Below are positions 17,708 to 26,627 of a DNA stretch of 64,000 nucleotides, piece after piece. The position numbers were made by a program, and so were the translations under genes. This DNA comes from Pelomonas sp. BJYL3 (lineage in GTDB: Bacteria; Pseudomonadota; Gammaproteobacteria; Burkholderiales; Burkholderiaceae_C). Each line of letters begins with the position of its first letter. Position 1 is the stretch's first letter. The notes beneath the pieces are model-generated. The model was not told the DNA's origin and searched no databases. It worked only from the letters and a program-made list of their open reading frames with translations. The stretch is from NCBI RefSeq assembly GCF_027257975.1, contig NZ_JANZKX010000006.1, positions 186,001 to 250,000 on the forward strand, given 5' to 3'.

Positions 17708-18310
17708 TCACAGCCCGCCGATGAAATAGCGCTTCAAGCCGGCCAGCACCATTTCCACGGCGATGGCCGTCAGCACCAGGCCCATCAGCTTCTCGATGGC
17801 CGAGACCACCGAGTCGCCCAGCAACTTGCGGATGCGGTCCGCCAGGACCAGGGTCAGGCCGGAGATCAGCATGGCGGCGGTCAGGGCGCCCACCCATTCC
17901 ATGATGCGATCCGGCTGGCGTGAGGCCAGCAGCAGCACGGTGGCCATCGCGGAGGGGCCGGCCAGCAGGGGCACGGCCAGCGGGAAGATCAGGGGTTCGC
18001 GGCCTGGCTCCACGCCATAGGCCGATTCGCCGGAGCTGCCGAAGATCATGCGCATCGCGATGATCAGCAGGATCACGCCGCCGGCCACCTCCAGCGAGCG
18101 CTCGGACAGATGCATGACGCGCAAAAAGCCGTCGCCCAGGAACATGAAGGCGAAGAGCACCAGGAAGGCGATGCTGACCTCGCGCACGGCCACCTTGACG
18201 CGACGCTCCTTGGGCACGGCACGCATGATGGGGATGAAGATGGGGAGGCTGCCCAGGGGATCCAGCACCAGCAGGAGCAGGATCAGGGCGGAGAGAAAGC
18301 TGTGGTCCAT
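17708..18310 (-). CDS. MarC/UPF0056 family inner-membrane protein
   Basis: A 200-residue protein with six hydrophobic helices. LVLDPLGSLPIFIPIMR and the FPLAVPLLAGPSAMATVLLLAS segment identify the MarC (NAAT) family. Despite the old name, a role in multiple antibiotic resistance is not established; some relatives may transport amino acids. It stands alone on the minus strand, convergent with the pentapeptide-like gene. Confidence 0.88.
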   Translation of the reverse strand: MDHSFLSALILLLLVLDPLGSLPIFIPIMRAVPKERRVKVAVREVSIAFLVLFAFMFLGDGFLRVMHLSERSLEVAGGVILLIIAMRMIFGSSGESAYGVEPGREPLIFPLAVPLLAGPSAMATVLLLASRQPDRIMEWVGALTAAMLISGLTLVLADRIRKLLGDSVVSAIEKLMGLVLTAIAVEMVLAGLKRYFIGGL

Positions 18311-18445
18311 GGGGCGCTATTGTCGGCGAGTTCGGCCAGCAGACCGCGGGTTAACCATTAGCACGCGTGCCATCCTCACGCGAAGCGGCCTGCGATCATG
18401 CAGGCCAGCCGTCGCCTTCGCCCTTGCATGCCCCTTTCGTCCGCC

Positions 18446-18916
18446 ATGCCCCACGCCCCACTCGACACCCTGGACAGCCGCATCGTCGAAATCCTTCAGC
18501 GCGAGGGTCGCATCGCCAATGTGGACCTGGCCGCGCGGGTGCAGCTCTCGGCACCGCAGTGCTTCCGCCGGGTCCGGGCGCTGGAGGAGCGCGGCGTGCT
18601 GCGCGGCTACCGGGCCGAGGTGGACCCGCAGTCCCTGGGCCTGGGCGTGACGGCCTATGTGAGCCTCAATATCGAGGCGCAGGCCTTTGTGCGGGTCCGG
18701 GACATCGAGACGCTGCTGAAGGCCTTCCCCGAGATCCTGGAATGCCACACCGTCTCGGGAGACTGCGACTATCTGCTCAAGGTGGTGGCGGCGGACCTCA
18801 AGTCACTCTCTCAGTTCCTGACCGACAAGCTCATGCAGCTGCCCGGCGTGGCTGATGTTCGCTCGATGATCTGCCTGGAAGAGATCAAGCCCCCCTCCCC
18901 TCTGCCGGTGCGCTGA
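18446..18916 (+). CDS. Lrp/AsnC family transcriptional regulator
   Basis: A 156-residue regulator. The N-terminal winged helix-turn-helix (LDSRIVEILQREGRIANVDL, AARVQLSAPQCFRRVRALEE) is followed by the RAM ligand-binding domain (SLNIEAQAFVRVRDIETLL, VSGDCDYLLKVVAADL). It probably senses an amino acid and controls a transport or metabolism gene; the divergent MarC gene is the obvious candidate target. The ATG at 18446 is preferred because the helix-turn-helix begins ~10 residues later; 18428 is an alternative. Confidence 0.88.
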   Translation: MPHAPLDTLDSRIVEILQREGRIANVDLAARVQLSAPQCFRRVRALEERGVLRGYRAEVDPQSLGLGVTAYVSLNIEAQAFVRVRDIETLLKAFPEILECHTVSGDCDYLLKVVAADLKSLSQFLTDKLMQLPGVADVRSMICLEEIKPPSPLPVR

Positions 18917-18953
18917 GCGGCGTTCAGAGCGGCGTTCAGGCAGCAGGCATGCC

Positions 18954-18972
18954 GCAGGCAAGACCTGACCCC
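18954..18972 (-). repeat. Dispersed 19-bp element, copy 2 (intergenic)
   Basis: The core GCAAGACCTG is at 18958-18967, exact to the consensus on the minus strand. It is the only copy outside a gene, between the Lrp-type regulator and xerD. A 12-bp direct repeat (AGCGGCGTTCAG) precedes it at about 18916-18939. Confidence 0.75.
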
Positions 18973-18998
18973 CTCTCCTGCCCGCGCTCCTGAGCCCT

Positions 18999-19952
18999 TC
19001 AACCACGCGGATGATGCTGGGCGTGCAGGGCCTTGAGGCGCTCGCGAGCCACGTGGGTGTAGATCTGCGTGGTCGACAGGTCGGCATGCCCCAGCAGCAG
19101 CTGAACCGCGCGCAGGTCGGCACCATGGTTCAGCAGATGGGTGGCAAAGGCATGGCGCAGGGTGTGCGGCGAGATGCTCTGCCGGATCCCGGCCTGCAGC
19201 GCGTACTTCTTGACCAGACGCCAGAACATCTGCCGGCTCAGGGCCTCGCCGTAGCGGTTCAGGAACAGCGCTTCGGGCTGCGCGCCGGCGGCCAGTTGGG
19301 GGCGCGCCTCGTGCAGATAGCGCAGCAGCCAATCGCGCGCCACTTCGCCAAAGGGCAGGAGGCGTTCCTTGCTGCCCTTGCCCATCACCCGCATGGCCGC
19401 TTCCTTGAGACCCACATGCAGCGTCTTCAGTTCCACCAGTTCGCTGACCCGCAGGCCGCTGGCATACATCAGCTCCAGCATGGCGCGATCGCGCAGGCCC
19501 AGGGGCTGGTCCACGTCCGGCGCGTTCAGCAGGGACTCGACCTGCGCCTGCGTGAGGGTCTTGATGCTGCGCTGCAGGCGGTGTGAGGGCAGCAGCTGCA
19601 GGGTCGGGTCTTGCCTCAGCCGCCCTTCGCGAAGGGCCCAGCGAAAGTAGCGCTTGAAGCAGCTCAGACGCCGATTGGCGCTGCTGGGCTTGCTGCCCTC
19701 ATGGCGGGCGCTGATGTAGGCCTGGAGATCGGCCTGGCTGGCCTCGTCCAGGCTGCGCCCCAGTTCGGCATCCAGCCAGTCCGCAAGAAGGGCCAGGTCG
19801 CGGCCATAGGCCTGGCGGGTGGCCGCGGACAGGCCATCCTCCAGCCACAGCGTCTCCAGGAAGAGCTCGGCGGACTGTGCGCTGGTCCGGCGGGCCGCAC
19901 TGGAAGGCACGCCAGGCGGAGCCACGACGGCTGTCTTGCGGGCACGCGGCAC
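18999..19952 (-). CDS. xerD: Tyrosine recombinase XerD
   Basis: Site-specific recombinase resolving chromosome dimers at dif with XerC. The 317 residues contain an N-terminal SAM-like core-binding domain (about 25-110) and a catalytic domain with all expected residues: R168 (ASGLRVSEL), K192 (GKGSKERLLP), H263 and R266 (SPHTLRHAFATH), H289 (LGHADLST), Y298 (IYTH). Spacings match E. coli XerD. It lies 9 bp behind the TctC receptor gene, so it may be read from that gene's promoter. Confidence 0.93.
   Translation of the reverse strand: MPRARKTAVVAPPGVPSSAARRTSAQSAELFLETLWLEDGLSAATRQAYGRDLALLADWLDAELGRSLDEASQADLQAYISARHEGSKPSSANRRLSCFKRYFRWALREGRLRQDPTLQLLPSHRLQRSIKTLTQAQVESLLNAPDVDQPLGLRDRAMLELMYASGLRVSELVELKTLHVGLKEAAMRVMGKGSKERLLPFGEVARDWLLRYLHEARPQLAAGAQPEALFLNRYGEALSRQMFWRLVKKYALQAGIRQSISPHTLRHAFATHLLNHGADLRAVQLLLGHADLSTTQIYTHVARERLKALHAQHHPRG
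19600..19618 (+). repeat. Dispersed 19-bp element, copy 3 (one core mismatch)
   Basis: The core CGGGTCTTGC is at 19605-19614 inside xerD, coding RQDPT on the gene strand. The right flank CTCA matches exactly. Confidence 0.55.
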
Positions 19953-19961
19953 GGAAGGGGC

Positions 19962-20939
19962 TCAGTCCAGCTTCAGCTTCTGGGTCTCCACGACCTTCTT
20001 GTAGACCTCGTACTCGGCCTTGATCTGGGCCGCGAACTGCTCGGGCGTGTTGGCCACGATCAGGGAGCCGGTGTCTTCGATGCGCTTGCGCACGTCAGGC
20101 ATCTCCAGCGTCTTCTTGACGGCGCTGCTGACCTTGTCCACCACCTCCTTGGACAAGCCCTTGGGGCCGTAGATGCCGTAGTAGGCCATGCGATTCACCG
20201 GCTCCAGCCCCACTTCCTTGAAGGTGGGCACCTGGGGCAGCTGGACCAGACGCTGGGGCGCGGCCAACACGATGGGAATCAGGCGGCCGTCCTTGATGAA
20301 GGGCAGCGCTGACGGCAGGTTGTCAAAGATGATCGGGACCTGGCCCGCCACCACGTCATTCAAGGCAGGACCGCCGCCGCGGTAGGGAATATGCAGCACG
20401 AAGACACCCGCCAGCGACTTGTACAGCTCCATCTGCAGATGCCCGATGCCGCCGGTGCCCGAGGTGGCATAGCTGTACTTGCCCGGGTTCTTCTTGATCT
20501 CGGCCACGAAGCCCTTGTAGTCGCGGGCCGGGAAGCTGGGGTGCACGGCGATCACATTGGGCGTGGCCGCCACGTTGATGATGGGCGTGAAGTCCGTCAG
20601 CGGGTTGTAGGGGATCTTGGGATCGATGGCCGGATTGGCCGCCGTGGTCGACACCGTGGCCATGCCGAGGGAATAGCCGTCCGGCGCAGACTTGGCTGTT
20701 TCGTTGGCACCCACCTTGCCGCCACCGCCGGCCTTGTTCTCCACCACCATGGTCTGGCCCAGCGGGCCGTTGATCTTCTCAGCCACCACACGGGCCACGA
20801 TGTCCGTGGTGCCACCCGGCGCGAAGGGCACCACCAGCTTGACCGGCTTGTTCGGATAGGCCTGGGCCAGGACCACGCCCGGTGCGGCCATGGCCGCCAG
20901 GGCCAGGGGAATGTGCTTGAGAATCGTGCGACGGTTCAT
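19962..20939 (-). CDS. Bug/TctC-family periplasmic solute receptor
   Basis: A 325-residue extracytoplasmic binding protein of the tripartite tricarboxylate transporter (Bug) family. The N-terminal export signal ends near [34 protein letters not shown] and [18 protein letters not shown] are family hallmarks. No TctA/TctB permease genes are nearby; such orphan receptors are abundant in Burkholderiales. The ligand is probably a carboxylate but is not predictable. It precedes xerD on the same strand. Confidence 0.92.
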   Translation of the reverse strand: MNRRTILKHIPLALAAMAAPGVVLAQAYPNKPVKLVVPFAPGGTTDIVARVVAEKINGPLGQTMVVENKAGGGGKVGANETAKSAPDGYSLGMATVSTTAANPAIDPKIPYNPLTDFTPIINVAATPNVIAVHPSFPARDYKGFVAEIKKNPGKYSYATSGTGGIGHLQMELYKSLAGVFVLHIPYRGGGPALNDVVAGQVPIIFDNLPSALPFIKDGRLIPIVLAAPQRLVQLPQVPTFKEVGLEPVNRMAYYGIYGPKGLSKEVVDKVSSAVKKTLEMPDVRKRIEDTGSLIVANTPEQFAAQIKAEYEVYKKVVETQKLKLD

Positions 20940-21034
20940 GGGGCTCCTCTCGTGTACTCGCTGAAGGAATGCGTCAGTCTATGCCAGCTCGCGCGTCCCG
21001 GGCCGGAACGCGGCCGGGGCCGTTAGCTGGGCGC

Positions 21035-21487
21035 TCAGTCGCAGGCCAGCTGGGCCTCGAGCCAGCCCCGCGCCGCCGGCTCCTCACGGAAGGATGCGAA
21101 GGGGATGCCCGCCGCGTCGAAGCAGCGCGCCATGGCCTCGTCCATCAGCCCGGCGCCTTCGACCTCCAGCGCCGTCACATGCGCGACGGCTCTCGGCGCC
21201 ATGCCGGAGGCCGACAGGGCCTGGAGCATGCGGGCGAAGGTGTCCAGGGCTTCGTCGGTGGCCAGGGTGCTGTAGCCGATGATGGCCAGCAGCACCCAGG
21301 GCCCCTGCGCCTGCAAGGGCGGGATCTGCGTGGCCAGCAGCTGCCCAAGGGCCAGGACCAGCTCCTTGTTGAACGGCCCTTCGGCATGGTTCAGCAGGAA
21401 GGGCCACTCGCCCACGATCTGCACCCGGCCGTGCAGGGGGAAGCGCGTCTGGGCGTAGGCGTCGGTGCTGTCGTTGATGGGGCTCAT
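21035..21487 (-). CDS. Conserved hypothetical protein, possible STAS/SpoIIAA-like fold
   Basis: A 150-residue cytosolic protein with alternating beta and alpha elements (FPLHGRVQIVGEWPFLLNHA, GPWVLLAIIGYSTLATDEAL, AVAHVTALEVEGAGLMDEAM). No motif is recognised with certainty. The pattern is vaguely like SpoIIAA/STAS proteins. The ATG at 21487 is preferred over upstream ATGs, which add a Cys-rich, unlikely N-terminus. It is divergent from the AEC permease with a ~100-bp gap. Confidence 0.65.
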   Translation of the reverse strand: MSPINDSTDAYAQTRFPLHGRVQIVGEWPFLLNHAEGPFNKELVLALGQLLATQIPPLQAQGPWVLLAIIGYSTLATDEALDTFARMLQALSASGMAPRAVAHVTALEVEGAGLMDEAMARCFDAAGIPFASFREEPAARGWLEAQLACD

Positions 21488-21588
21488 GAGGCAGGCGCAG
21501 GCAGGGCAGGCCAAATGAGAACCGATGATACGGCGGCAAGGCAGCGGTGAAAGCCCCATGTCATGGGCATCCTGGCACACTTTGCAGC

Positions 21589-22494
21589 ATGCCCGACCTG
21601 CTGCTCCTGCTCCCCGACTTCCTCTTGATCGCCGTCGGATTTGCCCTGTGCCGCTACACCACGCTGGACCGGCCGGTGTGGAGCAGCGTGGAGCGCCTGG
21701 TCTACTACCTGCTGTTCCCGGTCCTGCTGTTCAACTCCATCTCGCGCAGTCAGCTGCGGCCCGGCGAGACCCTGGCCCTGGCGGGCGCCGGCGTGGCCGT
21801 GCTGCTCAGTGGCGTGCTGCTGGCCTATGCCCTGCGCCTGTGGCCGGGCATGCATGCGCAGAACCATGCCTCGGGCGCCCAGGTCGCCTTCCGCTTCAAC
21901 TCCTTCGTGGCCCTGGCCCTGGCCGAGCGGCTGCAGGGCGCGCAGGGCGTGGCCTGGATCGCCCTGCTGATCGCGCTGTGCGTGCCGCTGGCCAATGTGG
22001 CGGCCGTCTGGCCGCTGGCCCGGCACGGCGGCCACGGCTACCTGAGGGAGCTGGTGCGCAACCCGCTGATCGTCTCCACGGTGCTGGGCCTCGCCGCCAA
22101 TCTCAGCGGCCTGCGCCTGCCCGAGCCGGCCGCCGTGAGCCTGCAGAAGATCGGCGTGGCGGCCCTGCCCCTGGGCCTCATGGCCGTGGGCGCCGGCCTG
22201 CGCTTCGGTGCCCTGCGTGACGCGCCGGGGCTGGCGGGCGCCCTGCTCTTCATCCGCCATGCGGCGCTGCCGCTGGTGGCGCTGGGGCTGATTCAGGTCC
22301 TGGCCCTGCCCCCTGCGCAAGCCTCCATGCTGATGGCCTTCGCGGCCCTGCCAACGGCGTCGAGCGCCTACGTGCTGGCCGTGCGCATGGGAGGCAACGG
22401 GCCCTTCGTGGCGGGGCTGATCACGCTGTCGACGCTGCTGGGGATGGTCAGCTTGCCGGTGTGGTTGGTGGTACAGGGGTGGGTGGGGCGCTAG
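21589..22494 (+). CDS. AEC (auxin efflux carrier) family permease
   Basis: A 301-residue inner-membrane transporter with about ten helices in two homologous halves. YYLLFPVLLFNSIS, the RNPLIVSTVLGLAANLSGL segment and the C-terminal FAALPTASSAYVLAVRMGG are typical of AEC/malonate-type permeases. The substrate is probably a carboxylate or similar anion. The ATG at 21589 gives the usual short N-terminus before helix 1. Confidence 0.88.
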   Translation: MPDLLLLLPDFLLIAVGFALCRYTTLDRPVWSSVERLVYYLLFPVLLFNSISRSQLRPGETLALAGAGVAVLLSGVLLAYALRLWPGMHAQNHASGAQVAFRFNSFVALALAERLQGAQGVAWIALLIALCVPLANVAAVWPLARHGGHGYLRELVRNPLIVSTVLGLAANLSGLRLPEPAAVSLQKIGVAALPLGLMAVGAGLRFGALRDAPGLAGALLFIRHAALPLVALGLIQVLALPPAQASMLMAFAALPTASSAYVLAVRMGGNGPFVAGLITLSTLLGMVSLPVWLVVQGWVGR

Positions 22495-22548
22495 GGCTTC
22501 AGCATCAGGGTCTTGCGGCCGCGCACAGCTGACGGCCCCCGGGGCGGG

Positions 22549-22690
22549 TCAGAAGCCAAAGGTCTGGCCGCACTCGCTGCGGATGCTGCCGTGGAGGTCG
22601 GCGCTGTAGCTGCTTGTGTCGTCCGTGCAGTTCAGCGACACCCTGAGGCTGGCGCTGCATGCCCGCCGGCAGGACCAGCTCGCTGTCGCC
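22549..22690 (-). pseudogene. Possible 3-prime remnant of a lost minus-strand gene
   Basis: Read leftward, this stretch ends in NCTDDTSSYSADLHGSIRSE then CGQTFGF and a stop, with a composition like the C-terminus of an exported protein and unlike random antisense. Upstream (above ~22690) the frame becomes antisense to MFS sequence. This would fit a deletion junction. Weak evidence. Confidence 0.25.
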
Positions 22691-23580
22691 TCAGTGCGCG
22701 TGGCGCGTCGTAACGCAGCCGTGGCCCTGGACCACGTCGGGCCGCGCAAGGTACGGGGCCCCATGCTGATGGTGGCCACCGCGGGGGCCGTGCTGTTTGC
22801 CCAGGCACAGTCCCTGGGCGAGCTGGTGCTCGCCCGCGGCATGATCGGCCTCGGGGTGGCCGGGTCCCTGATGTCGGCGATCAAGGCCAGCTCGCTCTGG
22901 GTTCCCGCGGCCCGCCTGCCGCTGACGACCGCTGTGCTGCGCTCGGTCGTCGGCCTGGGGGCCATGGCATCGACCACGCCCATGCACTGGGCGCTGTCAC
23001 TGACGAGCTGGCGTGGCGCCTTCCTCGTGCTGGCCGTCGGCACCCTGCTGGTGGCCGCGCTGATCCTGCTGGCGGTGCCGGAGCACCCGAGCCAGAAGGC
23101 TCAGACGCGCCTCGCCGACATGGTCAAGGCCGTGCTGGAGCTCTACGGCGCCTGGTCCTTCTGGCGCCTGGCCCTGTACACCCTGATGGCCCATGCCACC
23201 TGCATGGCCGTCCAGGGCTTGTGGATGGCCCCCTGGCAGTGCGACGTCGGCCAGCTGTCGCGCGAGGCCGCGGCCCAGGTCCTGGGCCCGCAGACCCTGC
23301 CCCTGCCACCGCTGCTGGTCGCGGTCGGCTTCAGCTTCTTCGGCACGGCCACGACCATGAACTACGCGATCGTGGCCCAGAGCGTACCCAGCCATCTCAC
23401 GGAGCGCGCAACCACCTCGTTCAACCTGCTGGTGTTCCTGCTGGCCATCGTCGTTCAATGGGGGCCGGGCGGGGTCCTCAACAGCTGGTCGCCCACACAG
23501 GGGCACTATCCGCAGAAGGCCTACCGCGTGGCCCTGGCAGCGACCTCGGCCTGTGGCCGCCTGAGTACGGTCGGGCCGGC
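22691..23580 (+). pseudogene. Decayed MFS transporter (N-terminal, internal and C-terminal losses)
   Basis: One open frame shows clear major-facilitator segments but not a full protein. DHVGPRKVRGPMLMVATAG is the loop 2-3 motif region, followed by helices 3-6 (GLGVAGSLMSAIKASSLWVP), then LWMAPWQCDVGQLSREAAAQV. The frame then jumps to the last helices (FFGTATTMNYAIVAQSVPSH, FNLLVFLLAIVVQWGPGGVL). Helices 1-2, about four central helices and the C-terminal end are missing. The frame runs on antisense into queG. Probably a relic with internal deletion. Confidence 0.75.
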
Positions 23581-24687
<1,107 letters not shown>

Positions 24688-25188
24688 TTGGCCATTCTAG
24701 AAACCCGCGAGCTGCGCTGGCCCGACGAGGCCGCCTGCGAACGTTTCGCGCAGGACCTGGCACGGGCCCCCGGGCTCATGAACGCCTCCATTGAACTGCA
24801 CGGCAGCCTGGGCGCCGGCAAGACCACCCTGGTGCGGCACCTGCTGCGCGCCCTGGGCGTTCAGGGCCGCATCAAGAGCCCCAGCTATGCCGTGATGGAA
24901 AGCTACGAGCTGGCGGAGCACGGCGGCAGCGGCGTGGTCAGCCATTTCGATTTCTACCGCTTCGGCGACCCGCGCGAGTGGGAGGACGCCGGCTTCCGCG
25001 AGATCTTCACCAGCCCCGGCCTGAAGCTGTCCGAATGGCCTGAGAAGGCGGCCGGCATGCTGCCCGTCCCTGATCTGGCCCTGCACCTGACGATCGCGGA
25101 CGACGACAGCCGCCAGCTGCGCCTCGAAGCCCGCACGCCGCTGGGCCAGTCACTGATGGCCGCGCTGTCTGGCGGAGCCGCCGCATGA
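24688..25188 (+). CDS. tsaE: tRNA threonylcarbamoyladenosine biosynthesis ATPase TsaE
   Basis: ATPase partner of the TsaBD complex for t6A37 in tRNA. The 166 residues contain Walker A GSLGAGKTTLVRHLL, SPSYAVMESYEL, and the HFDFYRF segment with the conserved Asp. The start is taken as TTG at 24688 (giving MAILETRELRWPDEA), because no ATG lies before the conserved part and the queG start is immediately adjacent on the other strand. CTG at 24682 is less likely. It overlaps amiC by 4 nt (ATGA); the tsaE-amiC order is common in proteobacteria. Confidence 0.9.
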   Translation: MAILETRELRWPDEAACERFAQDLARAPGLMNASIELHGSLGAGKTTLVRHLLRALGVQGRIKSPSYAVMESYELAEHGGSGVVSHFDFYRFGDPREWEDAGFREIFTSPGLKLSEWPEKAAGMLPVPDLALHLTIADDDSRQLRLEARTPLGQSLMAALSGGAAA

Positions 25189-26594
25189 GCGTGCCCGCCC
25201 ACCCCTCCTCCCGCCGCTCGGCCCTGCGCCGCATGGGCGGCCTGGCCCTGCTGCTGCAGGCGCCGACGCAGCTGCTGGCGGGGCCAGGTCTTGCCTCCAT
25301 CGTGGCGGTGCGCATCTGGCCGGCCCAGGACTACACCCGCATCACGATCGAGTCTGACCGCCCCCTGGTCGCTCGCCACAGCCTGGTCACCGGGCCGGAC
25401 CGCCTGGTGATCGACGTCGACGACCTGGACCTCAGCCCGGGCCTGCGCGAGCTGCTGGGCAAGGTGCGACCGGACGATCCCTTCATCGAGGGCCTGCGCG
25501 TGGGCCAGAACCAGCCGCGCGTGGTGCGCATCGTGCTGGATCTCAAGCAGGCCGTGGCGCCCCAGGTCTTCACTCTGCAGCCGGTGGCGGCCTACAAGCA
25601 CCGCCTGGTACTGGACCTCTACCCCGTGCAGGAGCGCGACCCGCTGCTGGTGCTGATCCGCGAGAAGGAAGCGGCCGAGCGGGCTGCCGCGCAGTCGGTG
25701 CAGGACGCCCTGGGCGAGCTGATCGCCAAGCTGGACAAGCCCGAATCCACCGCGCCCACGCGCCCCCTGCCGGCCGCCTCGGCGCCCGAGCGCCTCCCCG
25801 CGGCCAGCGCACCGCCTGTCGTGGCCCAGACCCCGGCCCCGGCCCCGCTGCCGCCGCCGTCCATGACCAAGCAGCAGCTGGACCGCCTCATCGTCATCGC
25901 GCTGGACCCCGGCCATGGTGGCGAGGACCCCGGCGCCGTGGGCCCCAGCGGGCTCAAGGAGAAGGACGTGGTGCTGGCCATCGGCCTGAAGCTGCGCGAC
26001 CGGCTGGACAAGCACCCCAACATCCGCGTCATGATGACCCGCGACGCCGACTTCTTCGTGCCCCTGCACGAGCGCGTGCGCAAGGCCCGGCGCGTGCAGG
26101 CTGACCTGTTCGTCTCCCTGCATGCCGACGCTTTCTTCACGCCCCAGGCCCGCGGCGCCAGCGTGTTCGCGCTGAGCGACGGCGCGGCCAGCAGCGCGGC
26201 GGCGCGCTGGATGGCGGACAAGGAAAACGCGGCCGACATGATCGGCGGCGTGAACACCAAGGTCCGTGACGCCTCGGTGCTGCGCACCCTGCTGGACCTC
26301 AGCACCACCGCCCAGATCAAGGACAGCCTCAAGCTCGGCGGTGAGGTCCTGGGCCAGATCAGCCGCGTGGGCAAGCTGCACAAGCCGCGCGTCGAGCAGG
26401 CCGGCTTCGCGGTGCTGAAGGCGCCGGACATCCCCAGCATCCTCGTGGAGACGGCCTTCATCTCCAACCCCGAGGAAGAGGCCAAGCTCAGCAGCGAGGC
26501 CTACCAGGCGCAGCTGGTGGACGCCATCGCCACGGGCATCTCGCGCTACTTCGCGAAGAACCCGCCGCTGGCGCGCAACCGCAACCTGACCTGA
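25185..26594 (+). CDS. amiC: N-acetylmuramoyl-L-alanine amidase AmiC-type (AMIN + Amidase_3)
   Basis: Splits septal peptidoglycan for daughter-cell separation. The 469 residues start with a Tat-like signal (SSRRSALRRMGGLALLLQA), suggesting folded export. An AMIN domain for septal targeting (about 35-150) is followed by a Pro/Ala-rich linker (about 185-225) and the zinc amidase domain, with ALDPGHGGEDPGAVG (His ligand), Glu in GLKEKDVVLAIGLKL, SLHADAF (His ligand) and the catalytic LVETAFISNPEEE. It is coupled to tsaE by overlap. Confidence 0.93.
   Translation: MSVPAHPSSRRSALRRMGGLALLLQAPTQLLAGPGLASIVAVRIWPAQDYTRITIESDRPLVARHSLVTGPDRLVIDVDDLDLSPGLRELLGKVRPDDPFIEGLRVGQNQPRVVRIVLDLKQAVAPQVFTLQPVAAYKHRLVLDLYPVQERDPLLVLIREKEAAERAAAQSVQDALGELIAKLDKPESTAPTRPLPAASAPERLPAASAPPVVAQTPAPAPLPPPSMTKQQLDRLIVIALDPGHGGEDPGAVGPSGLKEKDVVLAIGLKLRDRLDKHPNIRVMMTRDADFFVPLHERVRKARRVQADLFVSLHADAFFTPQARGASVFALSDGAASSAAARWMADKENAADMIGGVNTKVRDASVLRTLLDLSTTAQIKDSLKLGGEVLGQISRVGKLHKPRVEQAGFAVLKAPDIPSILVETAFISNPEEEAKLSSEAYQAQLVDAIATGISRYFAKNPPLARNRNLT
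25280..25298 (+). repeat. Dispersed 19-bp element, copy 5
   Basis: Exact core at 25285-25294, at the end of the amiC signal peptide region. It codes GPGLA in a different frame and uses the rare Leu codon CTT. Confidence 0.65.
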
Positions 26595-26627
26595 AGGCCG
26601 GGACCCGGCCCTCAGGTCGTCCGGCCC

